The position numbers were made by a program, and so were the translations under genes. The notes under the pieces are model-generated. The model ran no database searches, was not told where the DNA came from, and saw nothing but the letters and a program-made list of their open reading frames with translations. Below are positions 1 through 7,809 of a DNA stretch of 35,463 nucleotides, in pieces; the first letter of the stretch is position 1; the number at the start of each line of letters is the position of its first letter. The DNA is from an uncultured Jannaschia sp. (GTDB taxonomy: Bacteria; Pseudomonadota; Alphaproteobacteria; Rhodobacterales; Rhodobacteraceae): positions 1 through 35,463 of the forward strand of contig NZ_CANLTR010000035.1 of assembly GCF_947494055.1 (NCBI RefSeq). Direction: 5' to 3'.

Positions 1-335
1 ATCCTCCTCAAAAGGATGAATCACACCGCCTCCCTCATGGGAATCCCCACGATTCATGTTTCGGCCGAAAAGCTCTAGGCTGGTCGTTCTGGACTGCACG
101 AACCCGAAGCCGAAAAGCTAGAATCCGCCGAGGCGGTCGCTCGTGCGTCCCGCAGCATCGGAAATAAGGTCCGACGCTTTGGGCGCAGCGATCGCGTAAT
201 TCGCCGGCTCCGGTCAGGTAAGCGATGGACCGGAACCGGTCGACGCTTGGTCCAGCATTCTTCCGAGCACCACATCGCGCCGCATGGGGGCTTGGCCAAG
301 GACGCTTATCTGACACGCCACTCAGGTAAGCCGGC
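1..335. other. Left edge, no gene supported
   Basis: I see no convincing gene here. Short open frames exist on both strands, but none resembles a known family or has a clear ribosome binding site. The decamer TCAGGTAAGC occurs twice, at 214-223 and 322-331; the second copy forms the right arm of the hairpin behind the transporter gene. A plus-strand frame open from the left edge ends at a TAG at 76-78 and could be the tail of a truncated protein, but it is too short to identify. Confidence 0.5.
305..330 (-). terminator. Hairpin downstream of the BCCT gene
   Basis: CTTATCTGA at 305-313 pairs with TCAGGTAAG at 322-330, giving a nine-base stem with one mismatch or wobble and an eight-base loop. 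It begins five bases past the transporter stop codon (336-338). There is no clear U tract on the minus strand, so it may act as a weak terminator or only as an mRNA end stabiliser. Confidence 0.4.
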
Positions 336-2027
336 CTACCAGTGCTCGCCGCGCGGGGCCTCCTCCTTCTGCACCGCGTGCGGCGGGGTAACGGCCGGGC
401 CGGGGGGCATCCCGATCTTGTGACGTTCCGCCCTGAGCGCGAGGAAGAGGCACCAGCACATCGCTAAAACGACCAGGGTGAACGGAATGCCCATGGATAC
501 CGCCGCGCCTTGCAGCGCGTTCAGCCCGCCGCCGAGGAGCAGCGCGATCGCGACGAGGCCCTCGAAGGTGCACCAGAACACCCGCTGCGCCACCGGTGCG
601 TCCATCTTGCCGCCCGCCGTGATCGTGTCGATCACGAGGGAGCCCGAATCCGATGACGTCACGAAGAAGACCACGATGAGAACGAGGCAGACCGGGGCCA
701 CGATGCCGTAAAGCGGAAATTGATCGATCATGCGGAAGAAGGACAGCTCTGGCCGGTATGCCACGACGACATCCTTCGCGCCCTCGTATCCGGCCGCAAG
801 CTGCTCGAGGGCCATGCCGCCGAAGACGCTCATCCAGAGCGCGCAAACGAGCGAGGGCAGGAGCAGGACGCAGACAATGAATTCGCGCACCGTCCGCCCC
901 TTGGAAACGCGGGCGATGAACATCCCGACGAAGGGCGACCAGGCGATCCACCACGCCCAGTAGAAGGTCGTCCAGCCGTGCATGTAGCCGGTGTCCTCGC
1001 GGCCGAAGGGGTTCGAGAGCGCAACATAGTTGGTCAGGTAATCCACCATCGTCCCGCCGAACCGTCCAAGCAGTGTGAGCGTCGGCCCGAGGAGCAGGAC
1101 GAAGAAGAACAGCGCTACGGCAAGCCACATGTTGATTTCGGCGAGCCGCTTTACGCCGGCATCCATCCCGAGCATGACCGAGCCCAAGGCGACGGCGGTA
1201 ATGACCAGAATGAGGACGACGATCCCGGTCTGCCCGATCTCCATCCCGAAGACGTCCGTCAGGCCGGCCGCGATCTGCTGAGCGCCTAGTCCCAGCGTCG
1301 TCGTCAGACCGAAGAGTGTCGCGAAGACGGCGAGGATGTCGATGGCATGCCCCCACCAGCCCCAGACACGTTCGCCGAGGACCGGATAGAAGGCCGAACG
1401 CAACGTAAGCGGCAGGCCGAGATTGTAGCAAAAGATCGCGAGGCTCAGCCCCACGACCACGTAGACGGCCCAAGCCGAGAATCCCCAGTGGAAGACGGTG
1501 CCCGCCAGTCCCATGTTCCCGATCGTTCCGTCCGCATTGGTCGGGTCGATCCCGAGAGGGAGCGTATTCAGCTCGGGCAGGGAGTAGTACATCGGCTCGA
1601 GCACAGAGAAGAACAGCAGCCCGATCCCCATCCCTGCCGAGAACAGCATCGCGATCCAGGATGGATAGCCGTAATCCGGCACCGCCGCGTCGCCGCCGAT
1701 CCTGACCCGCCCGAGCGGCGATACGGCGAGAGCGAGGCAGAATACGAAGATGATGTTGACCGCCATCATCAGGAACCAGTCGAAGGTGCTCGTCAGCCAG
1801 GGGCGCAGCCATCCGAAGAGTTCGGCCGACCCTTCCTGATTCAGGAGCGCGACGGCGACGAACAGGACGATCGAGATGCTGGAGATCAGGAAAACCGGGT
1901 TGTGGATATCGAGGCCGAAGGGCCGGATATTATCCTGTCCGAGTTCGTAATCGGTCTCGTATGTCACCCTGTCCGGCGCCGATGGCCGTCCTTGGTGCAT
2001 TTCCTCGAGATGGTCCGTCTCGCTCAT
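336..2027 (-). CDS. BCCT family betaine/choline-type transporter
   Basis: This 563-residue membrane protein belongs to the betaine/carnitine/choline transporter family, which imports quaternary-ammonium osmolytes across the inner membrane with Na+ or H+. About twelve hydrophobic segments follow a roughly 40-residue polar N-terminus. The glycine-rich stretch AGMGIGLLFF lies at about residues 131-140 and the tryptophan-rich BCCT signature (WTTFYWAWWIAWSPF) at about 352-366. In characterised members GMGIG in this stretch goes with Na+ coupling and GMGID with H+ coupling, so Na+ symport is inferred. I chose the ATG at 2027 because GGAGGAGGGT sits just upstream; an in-frame GTG at 2078 is less likely. 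The substrate cannot be named. It is monocistronic as far as can be seen, with the MCP gene upstream on the same strand. Confidence 0.93.
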   Translation of the reverse strand: MSETDHLEEMHQGRPSAPDRVTYETDYELGQDNIRPFGLDIHNPVFLISSISIVLFVAVALLNQEGSAELFGWLRPWLTSTFDWFLMMAVNIIFVFCLALAVSPLGRVRIGGDAAVPDYGYPSWIAMLFSAGMGIGLLFFSVLEPMYYSLPELNTLPLGIDPTNADGTIGNMGLAGTVFHWGFSAWAVYVVVGLSLAIFCYNLGLPLTLRSAFYPVLGERVWGWWGHAIDILAVFATLFGLTTTLGLGAQQIAAGLTDVFGMEIGQTGIVVLILVITAVALGSVMLGMDAGVKRLAEINMWLAVALFFFVLLLGPTLTLLGRFGGTMVDYLTNYVALSNPFGREDTGYMHGWTTFYWAWWIAWSPFVGMFIARVSKGRTVREFIVCVLLLPSLVCALWMSVFGGMALEQLAAGYEGAKDVVVAYRPELSFFRMIDQFPLYGIVAPVCLVLIVVFFVTSSDSGSLVIDTITAGGKMDAPVAQRVFWCTFEGLVAIALLLGGGLNALQGAAVSMGIPFTLVVLAMCWCLFLALRAERHKIGMPPGPAVTPPHAVQKEEAPRGEHW

Positions 2028-2219
2028 GCTACCCTCCTCCGTTTCCCGTGAAGCGCGGGAGTAGGCATAGCAGAGCACATTGCGGCTCTTGTCACAACGC
2101 GCGAACGCATTTGCTCATGGTTTCGACCTCGTCCAACGGAGCTCCGGGCTCGGTCGAGAAGGGTCGCAGCCGTGATGCCGGCGCGAACGAAGTCACCCGA
2201 TACTTGCCGCGATTCGATT

Positions 2220-2247
2220 GGCCGGCACACGGAAGCGTATGCCGGCC
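2220..2247 (-). terminator. Terminator hairpin after the MCP gene
   Basis: GGCCGGCA at 2220-2227 pairs with TGCCGGCC at 2240-2247. An inner ACG/CGT stem closes a four-base loop. The one non-Watson-Crick position is a G-U wobble in the minus-strand transcript but a C-A mismatch in the plus-strand transcript, so the structure is stronger for the strand carrying the chemoreceptor gene, which ends 10 bases away at 2258. No long U run follows. Confidence 0.6.
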
Positions 2248-2257
2248 ATCTTTGTGT

Positions 2258-4051
2258 TCACCCTGCGTAGCGCTGGAAGTCGGCGTCGGAGACGTCGTCG
2301 GAGAGGTCGAGTTCGAAGGCCTCGACGTCGCGGTCGTCGCGGTCGGGGGCGGCCTTCGGCTTGGCGTGGGTCGCGGCCACCCGCGGCGTCCTCGCGGGGG
2401 CGGCCGGCGCGTTGGCCGCGGCGGCCTCGATCTCGAAGTAGGAGATCACGCCGCTAAGCTGCTGCGACTGGCTGGCCAGCTGCTGGCTGGTCGCCGCCGC
2501 GGTCTCGGCGGTGTTGGCGTTCTGCTGGATCACCTGGTCGAGCTCTCGGATCGCCTGGTTGATCTGCTCGGCACCCACGTTCTGCTCCCGCGTCGAGGCG
2601 GAGATCTCGGCCACCAGATCGGCCGTGCGCTGGATGTTCGGCACCAGCGTCTCCAGCATCCGGCCGGCCTCGCCCGAGACGTCGACCGTCTCCGCCGAGA
2701 GCTGGCTGATCTCGGCCGCCGCCTGCTGGGAGCGCTCGGCGAGCTTGCGCACCTCGGAGGCCACGACCGCGAAGCCCTTGCCGTGGCTGCCGGCGCGGGC
2801 GGCCTCGACCGCGGCATTGAGTGCGAGCAGGTCGGTCTGGCGGGCGATCTCCTGGATGATGTTGATCTTGTCGGCGATGGTCTTCATCGCGCGGACCGCG
2901 TTGGCGACCGAATCCCCGGACTTGCGGGCATCGTCAGCGGACTGGCTGGCGATCTTCTCGGTCTGGCTGGCATTGTCGGCGTTCTGGCGGATGTTGGCGG
3001 TCATCTCCTCGATCGAGGCGGAGGCTTCCTGCGCCGCCGAGGCCTGCTGGGTCGAGCCGCTGGAGAGCTGCTCGGCCGTCGCCGACATGCTCGAGGCCCC
3101 CTGGGCCACATGCGCCGCGCTGGCGCTCGCGTTCGAGATCACCTCGCGCAGCTTCAGCGTCATGTCGCGCAGCGCCAGACCCAGACGGTCCTCCTCCGAG
3201 CGCGGCGTCACGTCGGCACGAAGGTCGCCCTTCGCAATACGCTCGGCCGAATGGCTCATCGCCTTGAGATCGACGCCGGTCTTTTCGATCTCTCCGAGGA
3301 GATGTCCGATTTCATCGCGGCGTTTGGTGGATGTATCGACCTCGAGGTCTCCGCGCGCGATTCCGCGTACGGCGTCGACCGCCTGATTCAGGCCGCGGTT
3401 CAGGGCCTTGGTAAAGATCAGCCCGAGGCCAATGGAAAGAAGGAGAGGGATAAGCGCGATAAGGAGGGACCGGCGGGCAAATGCCATCCATTCGCCGACG
3501 AGCTTCGCCTTGCTGACGCCGACATAGAGAATGCCGTCGATATCTCCGGTCGCGTTCCGGATCGGAAAATAGACGGTGTAATAATTCGTGCCGAGAATGT
3601 TGGCCTCTCCCCGGAACGTGGTTCCCGACGAGACGACTGGATGAACCGCGCCTTGCGCGCCGAGCACCGTACCGACAGCCCGGTTTCCGTCGGGTTTGAT
3701 GATGTTCGTGCTGCGCCGAACGAATTCGCCTTGTGTCCCGTCCCAAACGAAGATGGTCGCGGTCTCGCCAGTGAGCTCACCGACGAGGTCGATCAGGGAA
3801 TGCTCCGAAAAGTCCGGTGCCTCGCTCCACGTCAGTGATTCCAGGGCCCCATCGGCCGTACGCTCCGCTTCGATATCCGGAATGCTGATCTCAACGATTT
3901 CCGCGGCGGTATTGAGGCTTTCCTCGAGCCGTTCAGTCGTGGTGACTTTCGCGGTGTACCAAATGTTTTCTCCCACGAGGATTGTAGCGGTTCCGACTGT
4001 AACGCCGATGACGACGGCGAGGATCTTTGTTCTTAGCGAATGTATCATCAC
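2258..4051 (-). CDS. Methyl-accepting chemotaxis protein with periplasmic Cache domain
   Basis: This is a 597-residue transmembrane chemoreceptor. The order is TM1 (about 8-28), a periplasmic sensor of Cache type (about 35-190), TM2 (about 195-215), HAMP (about 215-270) and a cytoplasmic signalling domain. The conserved hairpin tip that contacts CheA and CheW is clear at about 401-431 ([20 protein letters not shown] followed by GKGFAVVA). Glutamine/glutamate-rich methylation segments flank it, for example near 334-350. The protein ends in an acidic tail without the NWETF/NWESF CheR/CheB tether. The start is one of two adjacent methionine codons at 4051 and 4048, behind a weak AGGTG motif. It sits next to the flagellin gene but is read away from it. 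The ligand is unknown. No other che gene is in the window. Confidence 0.95.
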   Translation of the reverse strand: MMIHSLRTKILAVVIGVTVGTATILVGENIWYTAKVTTTERLEESLNTAAEIVEISIPDIEAERTADGALESLTWSEAPDFSEHSLIDLVGELTGETATIFVWDGTQGEFVRRSTNIIKPDGNRAVGTVLGAQGAVHPVVSSGTTFRGEANILGTNYYTVYFPIRNATGDIDGILYVGVSKAKLVGEWMAFARRSLLIALIPLLLSIGLGLIFTKALNRGLNQAVDAVRGIARGDLEVDTSTKRRDEIGHLLGEIEKTGVDLKAMSHSAERIAKGDLRADVTPRSEEDRLGLALRDMTLKLREVISNASASAAHVAQGASSMSATAEQLSSGSTQQASAAQEASASIEEMTANIRQNADNASQTEKIASQSADDARKSGDSVANAVRAMKTIADKINIIQEIARQTDLLALNAAVEAARAGSHGKGFAVVASEVRKLAERSQQAAAEISQLSAETVDVSGEAGRMLETLVPNIQRTADLVAEISASTREQNVGAEQINQAIRELDQVIQQNANTAETAAATSQQLASQSQQLSGVISYFEIEAAAANAPAAPARTPRVAATHAKPKAAPDRDDRDVEAFELDLSDDVSDADFQRYAG

Positions 4052-4704
4052 ACCTGATTCTCTCTAGTTCCGTACGGGTGTCCCACCCTTCGCACGAGGG
4101 TCTTCGCTAGTTCGAAAGCGTAAAAAAAGATGTAAACGGAAAGCCTTCCACAGGCCTGATCGATCATCAGACGATTTGCATTCCATCAGATGGGCGAGCG
4201 TTCTCAGCAAGGCTCAGGGTCGATCGGTGTCCGGGCCCGTAAATGACAGCTATAGCGAGGACTGTGCCGGAGAGGGCGGTTTTGGAAGAACGGTCGATGC
4301 GGGTTCCGATCTGCCCCAGTCAAGCGGGCGAACACCAGAGAGTATATCGAAACCGTCTGGGCCATCCGGCCGCGTGATCTTCTAAGCTCCTTCCGCACAG
4401 CATGAGACTTGGGTCCCCTCCTGAAAGGGTGCCCGATTCGATCGGGGTCTAGCGCAAGTTCGATGATCAGCGAGCGAATGTTAGTCAAAGGCCGACACGG
4501 CGCCCCCCGCGTTCATGCATTCGCTTTCCTGTCCGTCAGGCCGGTTGAGGCTTTGGTCGTTCTCGCAATTTGAGCCGATCCGATCCGATCCACCCGCCCG
4601 CCCGCAGGGATCCTGCGTAGATGCTGGCGCGCGTCTCGTGCGGGCAGACGGAGCTGCAAGCCATTCAAATGCGACGTAAAGTCGAGGAAATGACCGCGCT
4701 GCCG

Positions 4705-4719
4705 TTAGGGTTCGCTTAA
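4705..4719 (+). promoter_or_regulatory. CtrA-like box upstream of flagellin
   Basis: TTAG (4705-4708), seven bases, then TTAA (4716-4719) matches the alphaproteobacterial CtrA dyad TTAA-N7-TTAA at seven of eight positions. It lies 144 bases before the flagellin start codon. CtrA activates flagellar genes in Rhodobacteraceae and Caulobacter, usually binding near the -35 region; a direct role here is inferred. Confidence 0.5.
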
Positions 4720-4828
4720 GCCCCGAACTCTAAGACGGCCCATGCCGAGAACGGCAGTTACGGGGAACCCCGAAAAGGGCGCTCCGAAGGACAGAATGTC
4801 GAGCCATCCGCGAAGGCGGACGTCACAT

Positions 4829-4843
4829 GCCTGCGAAGCAGGC
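4829..4843 (+). promoter_or_regulatory. Hairpin in the flagellin 5' leader
   Basis: GCCTGC (4829-4834) and GCAGGC (4838-4843) form a perfect six-base stem with a GAA loop, ending 20 bases before the flagellin ATG and just before its ribosome binding site (AAAGGA, about 4850-4855). In Caulobacter FlbT acts on a flagellin mRNA 5' leader, and flbT is encoded here about 0.5 kb downstream of the flagellin gene. A similar role for this hairpin is inference. Confidence 0.45.
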
Positions 4844-4863
4844 GCATTCAAAGGAACACACCC

Positions 4864-6084
4864 ATGACCAGCATTCTGACCAACAACGGCGCGATGGTCG
4901 CGCTGCAGACCCTGAAGTCGATCAACAGCAACCTCGCCGACACGCAGAACCAGATCTCGACCGGCAAGGACGTCTCCTCCGCCAAGGACAACTCCGCCGT
5001 CTGGGCGATCTCGAAAGTCATGGAAGCCGACGTTTCGGGCTTCAAGGCCATCTCCGACAGCCTCTCGCTGGGCGAGTCCACCGTCGCCGTCGGCCGCAAC
5101 GCCGCCGAGACGACGACCGACCTTCTGACGGAGATCAAGAACAAGATCACGTCGTCGCAGGAAGCGAACGTCGACCGTGGCAAGATCCAGGGCGACATCT
5201 CGGCCCTGACCGACCAGATCGAAGCGGTCGTGGGCGCGGCCCAGTTCAACGGCCTGAACCTCATCGACGGCAGCGCCGCGAGCCCGGTCAAGGTCATGGC
5301 TTCGCTGGACCGCGCGTCCGACGGAAGCGTGACCACGCGCACGATCGACGTCAACGCGCAGAACCTGAGCCAGACGGCTGCCACCGCCGGTGGACTGGGT
5401 GGGGCGGACCCGACCACGGCCGCCACCGTCGCAGCGGGCGCCACCGAGGTCGTCGCGACCTTCACGAGCACCGACGCCAACGCTGTTGATGCCGGACGAA
5501 CCTTCCAGGGCGGGATCGCCGGGATGTCGGAGGACGTTACCTACGTTGCGGGCGAAGGTGACAGCCTTAACGACGTGAACAAGGAGATGGCGCTCCGCCT
5601 CAACGTTCAGGCGGCCAAGGACGGTCTCGACGTCAGCTTCGCGGTCAATGACTCGGGCGATATCGAGATGACCAACAATACGGATGCGGACATCGCAGTC
5701 GCGGCAGCCGATTTCGCCGAAGCCTTGGACAATGGCACCGAAAGCGACGGTGTCGCCGGCGGCAAGCTCGACATGCTGGCGGGTATCGACGTCTCCACCG
5801 AGAACGGCGCCAAGGCAGCCATGGTCGCCGTGGAAGGTCTGATCCAGAACTCGATCGACGCCGCCGCGTCCTTCGGTTCGGTCGAGAATCGCATCTCGAT
5901 CCAGAACGACTTCGTCGGCAAGCTGTCCGACTCGATGAAGGCCGGTATCGGCAGTCTCGTCGACGCCAACATGGAAGAAGCCTCGGCCAAGCTGAAGGCG
6001 CTGCAGACGCAGCAGCAGCTCGGCGTCCAGTCGCTGTCGATCGCCAACCAGGCGCCCGGCGCGATCATGTCGCTCTTCCGCTGA
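4864..6084 (+). CDS. fliC: Flagellin
   Basis: This 406-residue protein is the filament subunit, exported through the flagellar type III apparatus without a cleaved signal. The N-terminal D0/D1 coiled-coil region (about 1-140) shows the conserved flagellin pattern of repeated asparagines, LADTQNQISTGK and FNGLNLIDGS. The C-terminal D1/D0 helices (about 320-406) end in SIANQAPGAIMSLFR, typical of alphaproteobacterial flagellins. The middle (about 160-300) is acidic and variable, as expected of the surface-exposed domain. An AAAGGA ribosome binding site precedes the ATG. A strong terminator follows at once, so it is probably transcribed alone. flaF and flbT lie directly downstream. The symbol fliC is generic; fla or flaA is also used in these organisms. 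Confidence 0.95.
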   Translation: MTSILTNNGAMVALQTLKSINSNLADTQNQISTGKDVSSAKDNSAVWAISKVMEADVSGFKAISDSLSLGESTVAVGRNAAETTTDLLTEIKNKITSSQEANVDRGKIQGDISALTDQIEAVVGAAQFNGLNLIDGSAASPVKVMASLDRASDGSVTTRTIDVNAQNLSQTAATAGGLGGADPTTAATVAAGATEVVATFTSTDANAVDAGRTFQGGIAGMSEDVTYVAGEGDSLNDVNKEMALRLNVQAAKDGLDVSFAVNDSGDIEMTNNTDADIAVAAADFAEALDNGTESDGVAGGKLDMLAGIDVSTENGAKAAMVAVEGLIQNSIDAAASFGSVENRISIQNDFVGKLSDSMKAGIGSLVDANMEEASAKLKALQTQQQLGVQSLSIANQAPGAIMSLFR

Positions 6085-6096
6085 TCTGAACGACCC

Positions 6097-6131
6097 GCCC
6101 GCCCCGGTTCATTCGGGGCGGGCTTCTCTTT
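6097..6131 (+). terminator. Intrinsic terminator of the flagellin gene
   Basis: GCCCGCCCCG (6097-6106) pairs perfectly with CGGGGCGGGC (6114-6123) across a seven-base loop and is followed by TTCTCTTT. It begins 12 bases after the flagellin stop codon. It is the clearest intrinsic terminator in the window. Confidence 0.85.
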
Positions 6132-6214
6132 GGACTACGGTGCAAAGCGCCGGACCTTCGCCCCCCGCCTCCGTCCAGGGGCGCGAAGCTCGCTAAAAGT
6201 GAGTTATCCAATTC

Positions 6215-6586
6215 ATGGGCTACCCCCAGCATGCCGCCGCGGCCTATGCCGCCATCGACCCCTGCCTCACCACGCCCGGCCGCGCCGAAGCCATGGTCTT
6301 CGCCAAGATCACGCGCCGGATGCGGGCGGTTTTCGCCGACGAGTCCGCCACCATCTCGGCTCGGGTCTCCATCCTGCACGACAACCGTCGCCTCTGGCAC
6401 GCAGTGGCGCTGTCCTGCGCCTCGGACGCCAACGCGATGGCGCCGGAGCTCCGCGCCAGCCTGATCGGGCTCGCCGGCTTCGTCGATCGTCACACCAGCG
6501 CCGTACTCCGCAAGGAAGGCGAGCCCGAGGTCCTCTGCGAGATCAACCAGCGCATTGCGGCGGGCCTGTCCGTGGGAGCGACGTAA
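6215..6586 (+). CDS. flaF: Flagellar biosynthesis regulator FlaF
   Basis: This 123-residue soluble protein matches the FlaF family, an alphaproteobacterial factor needed for flagellin production or secretion. In Caulobacter and Brucella it works with FlbT to set flagellin synthesis. Visible features are the N-terminal AAAAYA segment, the TPGRAEAMVFAKITRRM segment and a helical remainder with LHDNRRLWHAV. The ribosome binding site is poor. A weak CTAA-N7-TTAT motif (6193-6207) lies just before the ATG, too close to be a normal promoter. The stop codon is one base before the flbT start, so the two are probably co-transcribed and translationally coupled. Confidence 0.88.
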   Translation: MGYPQHAAAAYAAIDPCLTTPGRAEAMVFAKITRRMRAVFADESATISARVSILHDNRRLWHAVALSCASDANAMAPELRASLIGLAGFVDRHTSAVLRKEGEPEVLCEINQRIAAGLSVGAT

Positions 6587-6587
6587 C

Positions 6588-6992
6588 ATGGCCGGTCTCA
6601 TGCTGAAATTTCCCGCCGGCGACCGCATCGTGGTCAATGGCGCGGTGATCGAGAACGTGGGACGTGGCGCGCGGCTGCGCCTCCTGACCCCGGACACGCA
6701 GCTCCTGCGGTTGCGCGACGCGGTCGATCCCACCAAGGCGACGACCCCGGTCAGCCGGGTCGCCCATACCGTGCAGATGATGCTGATCGGCGAGATCGAG
6801 CCGCGGGAGGCGCTGGACGAGGTGCTCGCCGCCCTCGTGCCGCTGCGACACGCCTTCGTGGCCGATATGGACCGGGATTGCATCGACCAGATCGTGGCCC
6901 ATCTGCGCGATGGGCAGTTCTACCAGGCGCTGCGCCTGCTCGGACGGTTGCGCAAGAAGGAGGCGGTCCTGCTGTCGCTCGGCGCGTCATGA
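6588..6992 (+). CDS. flbT: Flagellin mRNA regulator FlbT
   Basis: This 134-residue protein matches FlbT, a post-transcriptional regulator of flagellin. In Caulobacter it associates with the flagellin mRNA leader and promotes decay when the hook is unfinished; in Brucella it acts positively. Visible family features are the start MAGLMLKFPAGDRIVVNGAVI, a basic strand RGARLRLLTPD, and the helical QFYQALRLLGRLRKKE near the end. I chose the ATG at 6588, one base after the flaF stop, over an upstream frame start at 6555. The end overlaps the next start codon by four bases (ATGA at 6989-6992). Confidence 0.9.
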   Translation: MAGLMLKFPAGDRIVVNGAVIENVGRGARLRLLTPDTQLLRLRDAVDPTKATTPVSRVAHTVQMMLIGEIEPREALDEVLAALVPLRHAFVADMDRDCIDQIVAHLRDGQFYQALRLLGRLRKKEAVLLSLGAS

Positions 6993-7774
6993 GCTTCCAG
7001 CCGTTCGTCCCGACCGGCGGACTGGCCGGGTGGCGCTTCCTGCAATCCACGATGGAGACGCAGAAGGCGGCCCATAGCAAGAGCCCGGTCATACAGCGCG
7101 ACCTGGACTATTTTCGCGAGAAGATCGGTCAGATCGACACCCCGGAGGAGCTGGTAAAGGATTACCGGCTCCTTTCCGTCGCGCTCGGCGCGTTCGGCCT
7201 CGAAGAGGATCTCAACTCGAAACACCTGATCAAGCGGGTTCTGGCGGAGGGTGTCGACGATCCGAAATCGCTCGCCAACAAGTTGTCCGACAAGAGGTAT
7301 CGGGACCTGAGCCGCGCCTTCGGGTTCGGCGACTTTCCGGTCCCGAACACCAAGGTGTCGGATTTCGCCGACAAGATCGAGGCGTCCTACAAGGATCGCA
7401 AGTTCGAAACCGACATCGGGTCGACGGACGAGACCATGCGCCTTGCCCTAAATGCCAAACGGGAGCTCGCCGCGCTCGGCGAAGGTCCGGAGTCGAACCG
7501 GACGAAATGGTTCACCCTGATGGGAACTCCGCCCCTGCGGAAGGTCATGGAGACGGCGCTGAACCTGCCGACCTCGTTCGGGGCGCTCCCCATCGAGCGT
7601 CAGCTCGATACCTTCATGGCGCGCGCGGAATCCCGGTTCGGGACCGCCGACCTGGCCGAGCTCGGCAAGGGAGAGACCCTGGACAAGGTGGTCGATCGCT
7701 TCACGATCATGGCCGGCATGTCGAACGAGAGCGCGGTCACTTCCCCCTCGCTGATGCTTCTGCGCGGTTACTGA
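6989..7774 (+). CDS. DUF1217-type flagellar-cluster protein
   Basis: This 261-residue protein has no signal peptide or membrane segment. It is rich in short helices and charged residues. The overall pattern (N-terminal GLAGWRFLQST, then RDLDYFREKIGQIDTPEELV, then repeats of DPKSLANKLSD and YRDLSRAFGFGDF) matches what I know as the DUF1217 family, found in flagellar clusters of Rhodobacterales and rhizobia and sometimes fused to flagellar hook or rod proteins. The molecular role is unknown. The ATG overlaps the flbT stop by four bases, so it belongs to the flaF-flbT operon. It ends shortly before a hairpin shared with the convergent fliI. An export or structural role is only a guess from position. 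Confidence 0.75.
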   Translation: MSFQPFVPTGGLAGWRFLQSTMETQKAAHSKSPVIQRDLDYFREKIGQIDTPEELVKDYRLLSVALGAFGLEEDLNSKHLIKRVLAEGVDDPKSLANKLSDKRYRDLSRAFGFGDFPVPNTKVSDFADKIEASYKDRKFETDIGSTDETMRLALNAKRELAALGEGPESNRTKWFTLMGTPPLRKVMETALNLPTSFGALPIERQLDTFMARAESRFGTADLAELGKGETLDKVVDRFTIMAGMSNESAVTSPSLMLLRGY

Positions 7775-7782
7775 CCGGTCAT

Positions 7783-7809
7783 GGCCGCGTCACGGAGCGT
7801 GTCGCGGCC
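7783..7809. terminator. Bidirectional hairpin between the DUF1217 gene and fliI
   Basis: GGCCGCG (7783-7789) pairs with CGCGGCC (7803-7809). Inside it, CACG pairs with CGTG around a GAG loop, with one T-T mismatch between the two stems. It fills the gap between convergent genes and abuts the fliI stop codon. There is no T run on either side, so termination strength is uncertain. Confidence 0.5.

Larger units (their letters stand above)
4052..4863. other. 812-base region between the MCP and flagellin genes
   Basis: I see no supported gene; small frames at 4176-4385 and 4204-4488 resemble nothing known. The region holds the upstream DNA of the divergent chemoreceptor and flagellin genes. It contains a tandem CCGAT repeat (4575-4591), a small inverted repeat CGCAGG/CCTGCG at 4603-4617, a CtrA-like dyad at 4705-4719 and a hairpin in the presumed flagellin leader at 4829-4843. 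The length is notable in a cluster where most neighbouring genes overlap. Confidence 0.6.

Noticed and set aside
1961-3838. A 625-codon plus-strand open frame
   Set aside because: It is antisense to the chemoreceptor gene, whose domains are unmistakable.
4176-4488. Small ORFs on both strands before flagellin
   Set aside because: They have no ribosome binding site, no family resemblance and overlapping opposite-strand frames.
4677-4708. Possible sigma-28 promoter (TAAA and GCCGTTAG) before flagellin
   Set aside because: The -10-like GCCGTTAG resembles GCCGATAA, but TAAA is 20 bases away instead of about 15, and the motif overlaps the better-supported CtrA-like dyad.
6193-6207. CTAA-N7-TTAT as a CtrA site before flaF
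   Set aside because: It is only six of eight and ends eight bases before the ATG, leaving no room for a promoter in the usual arrangement.
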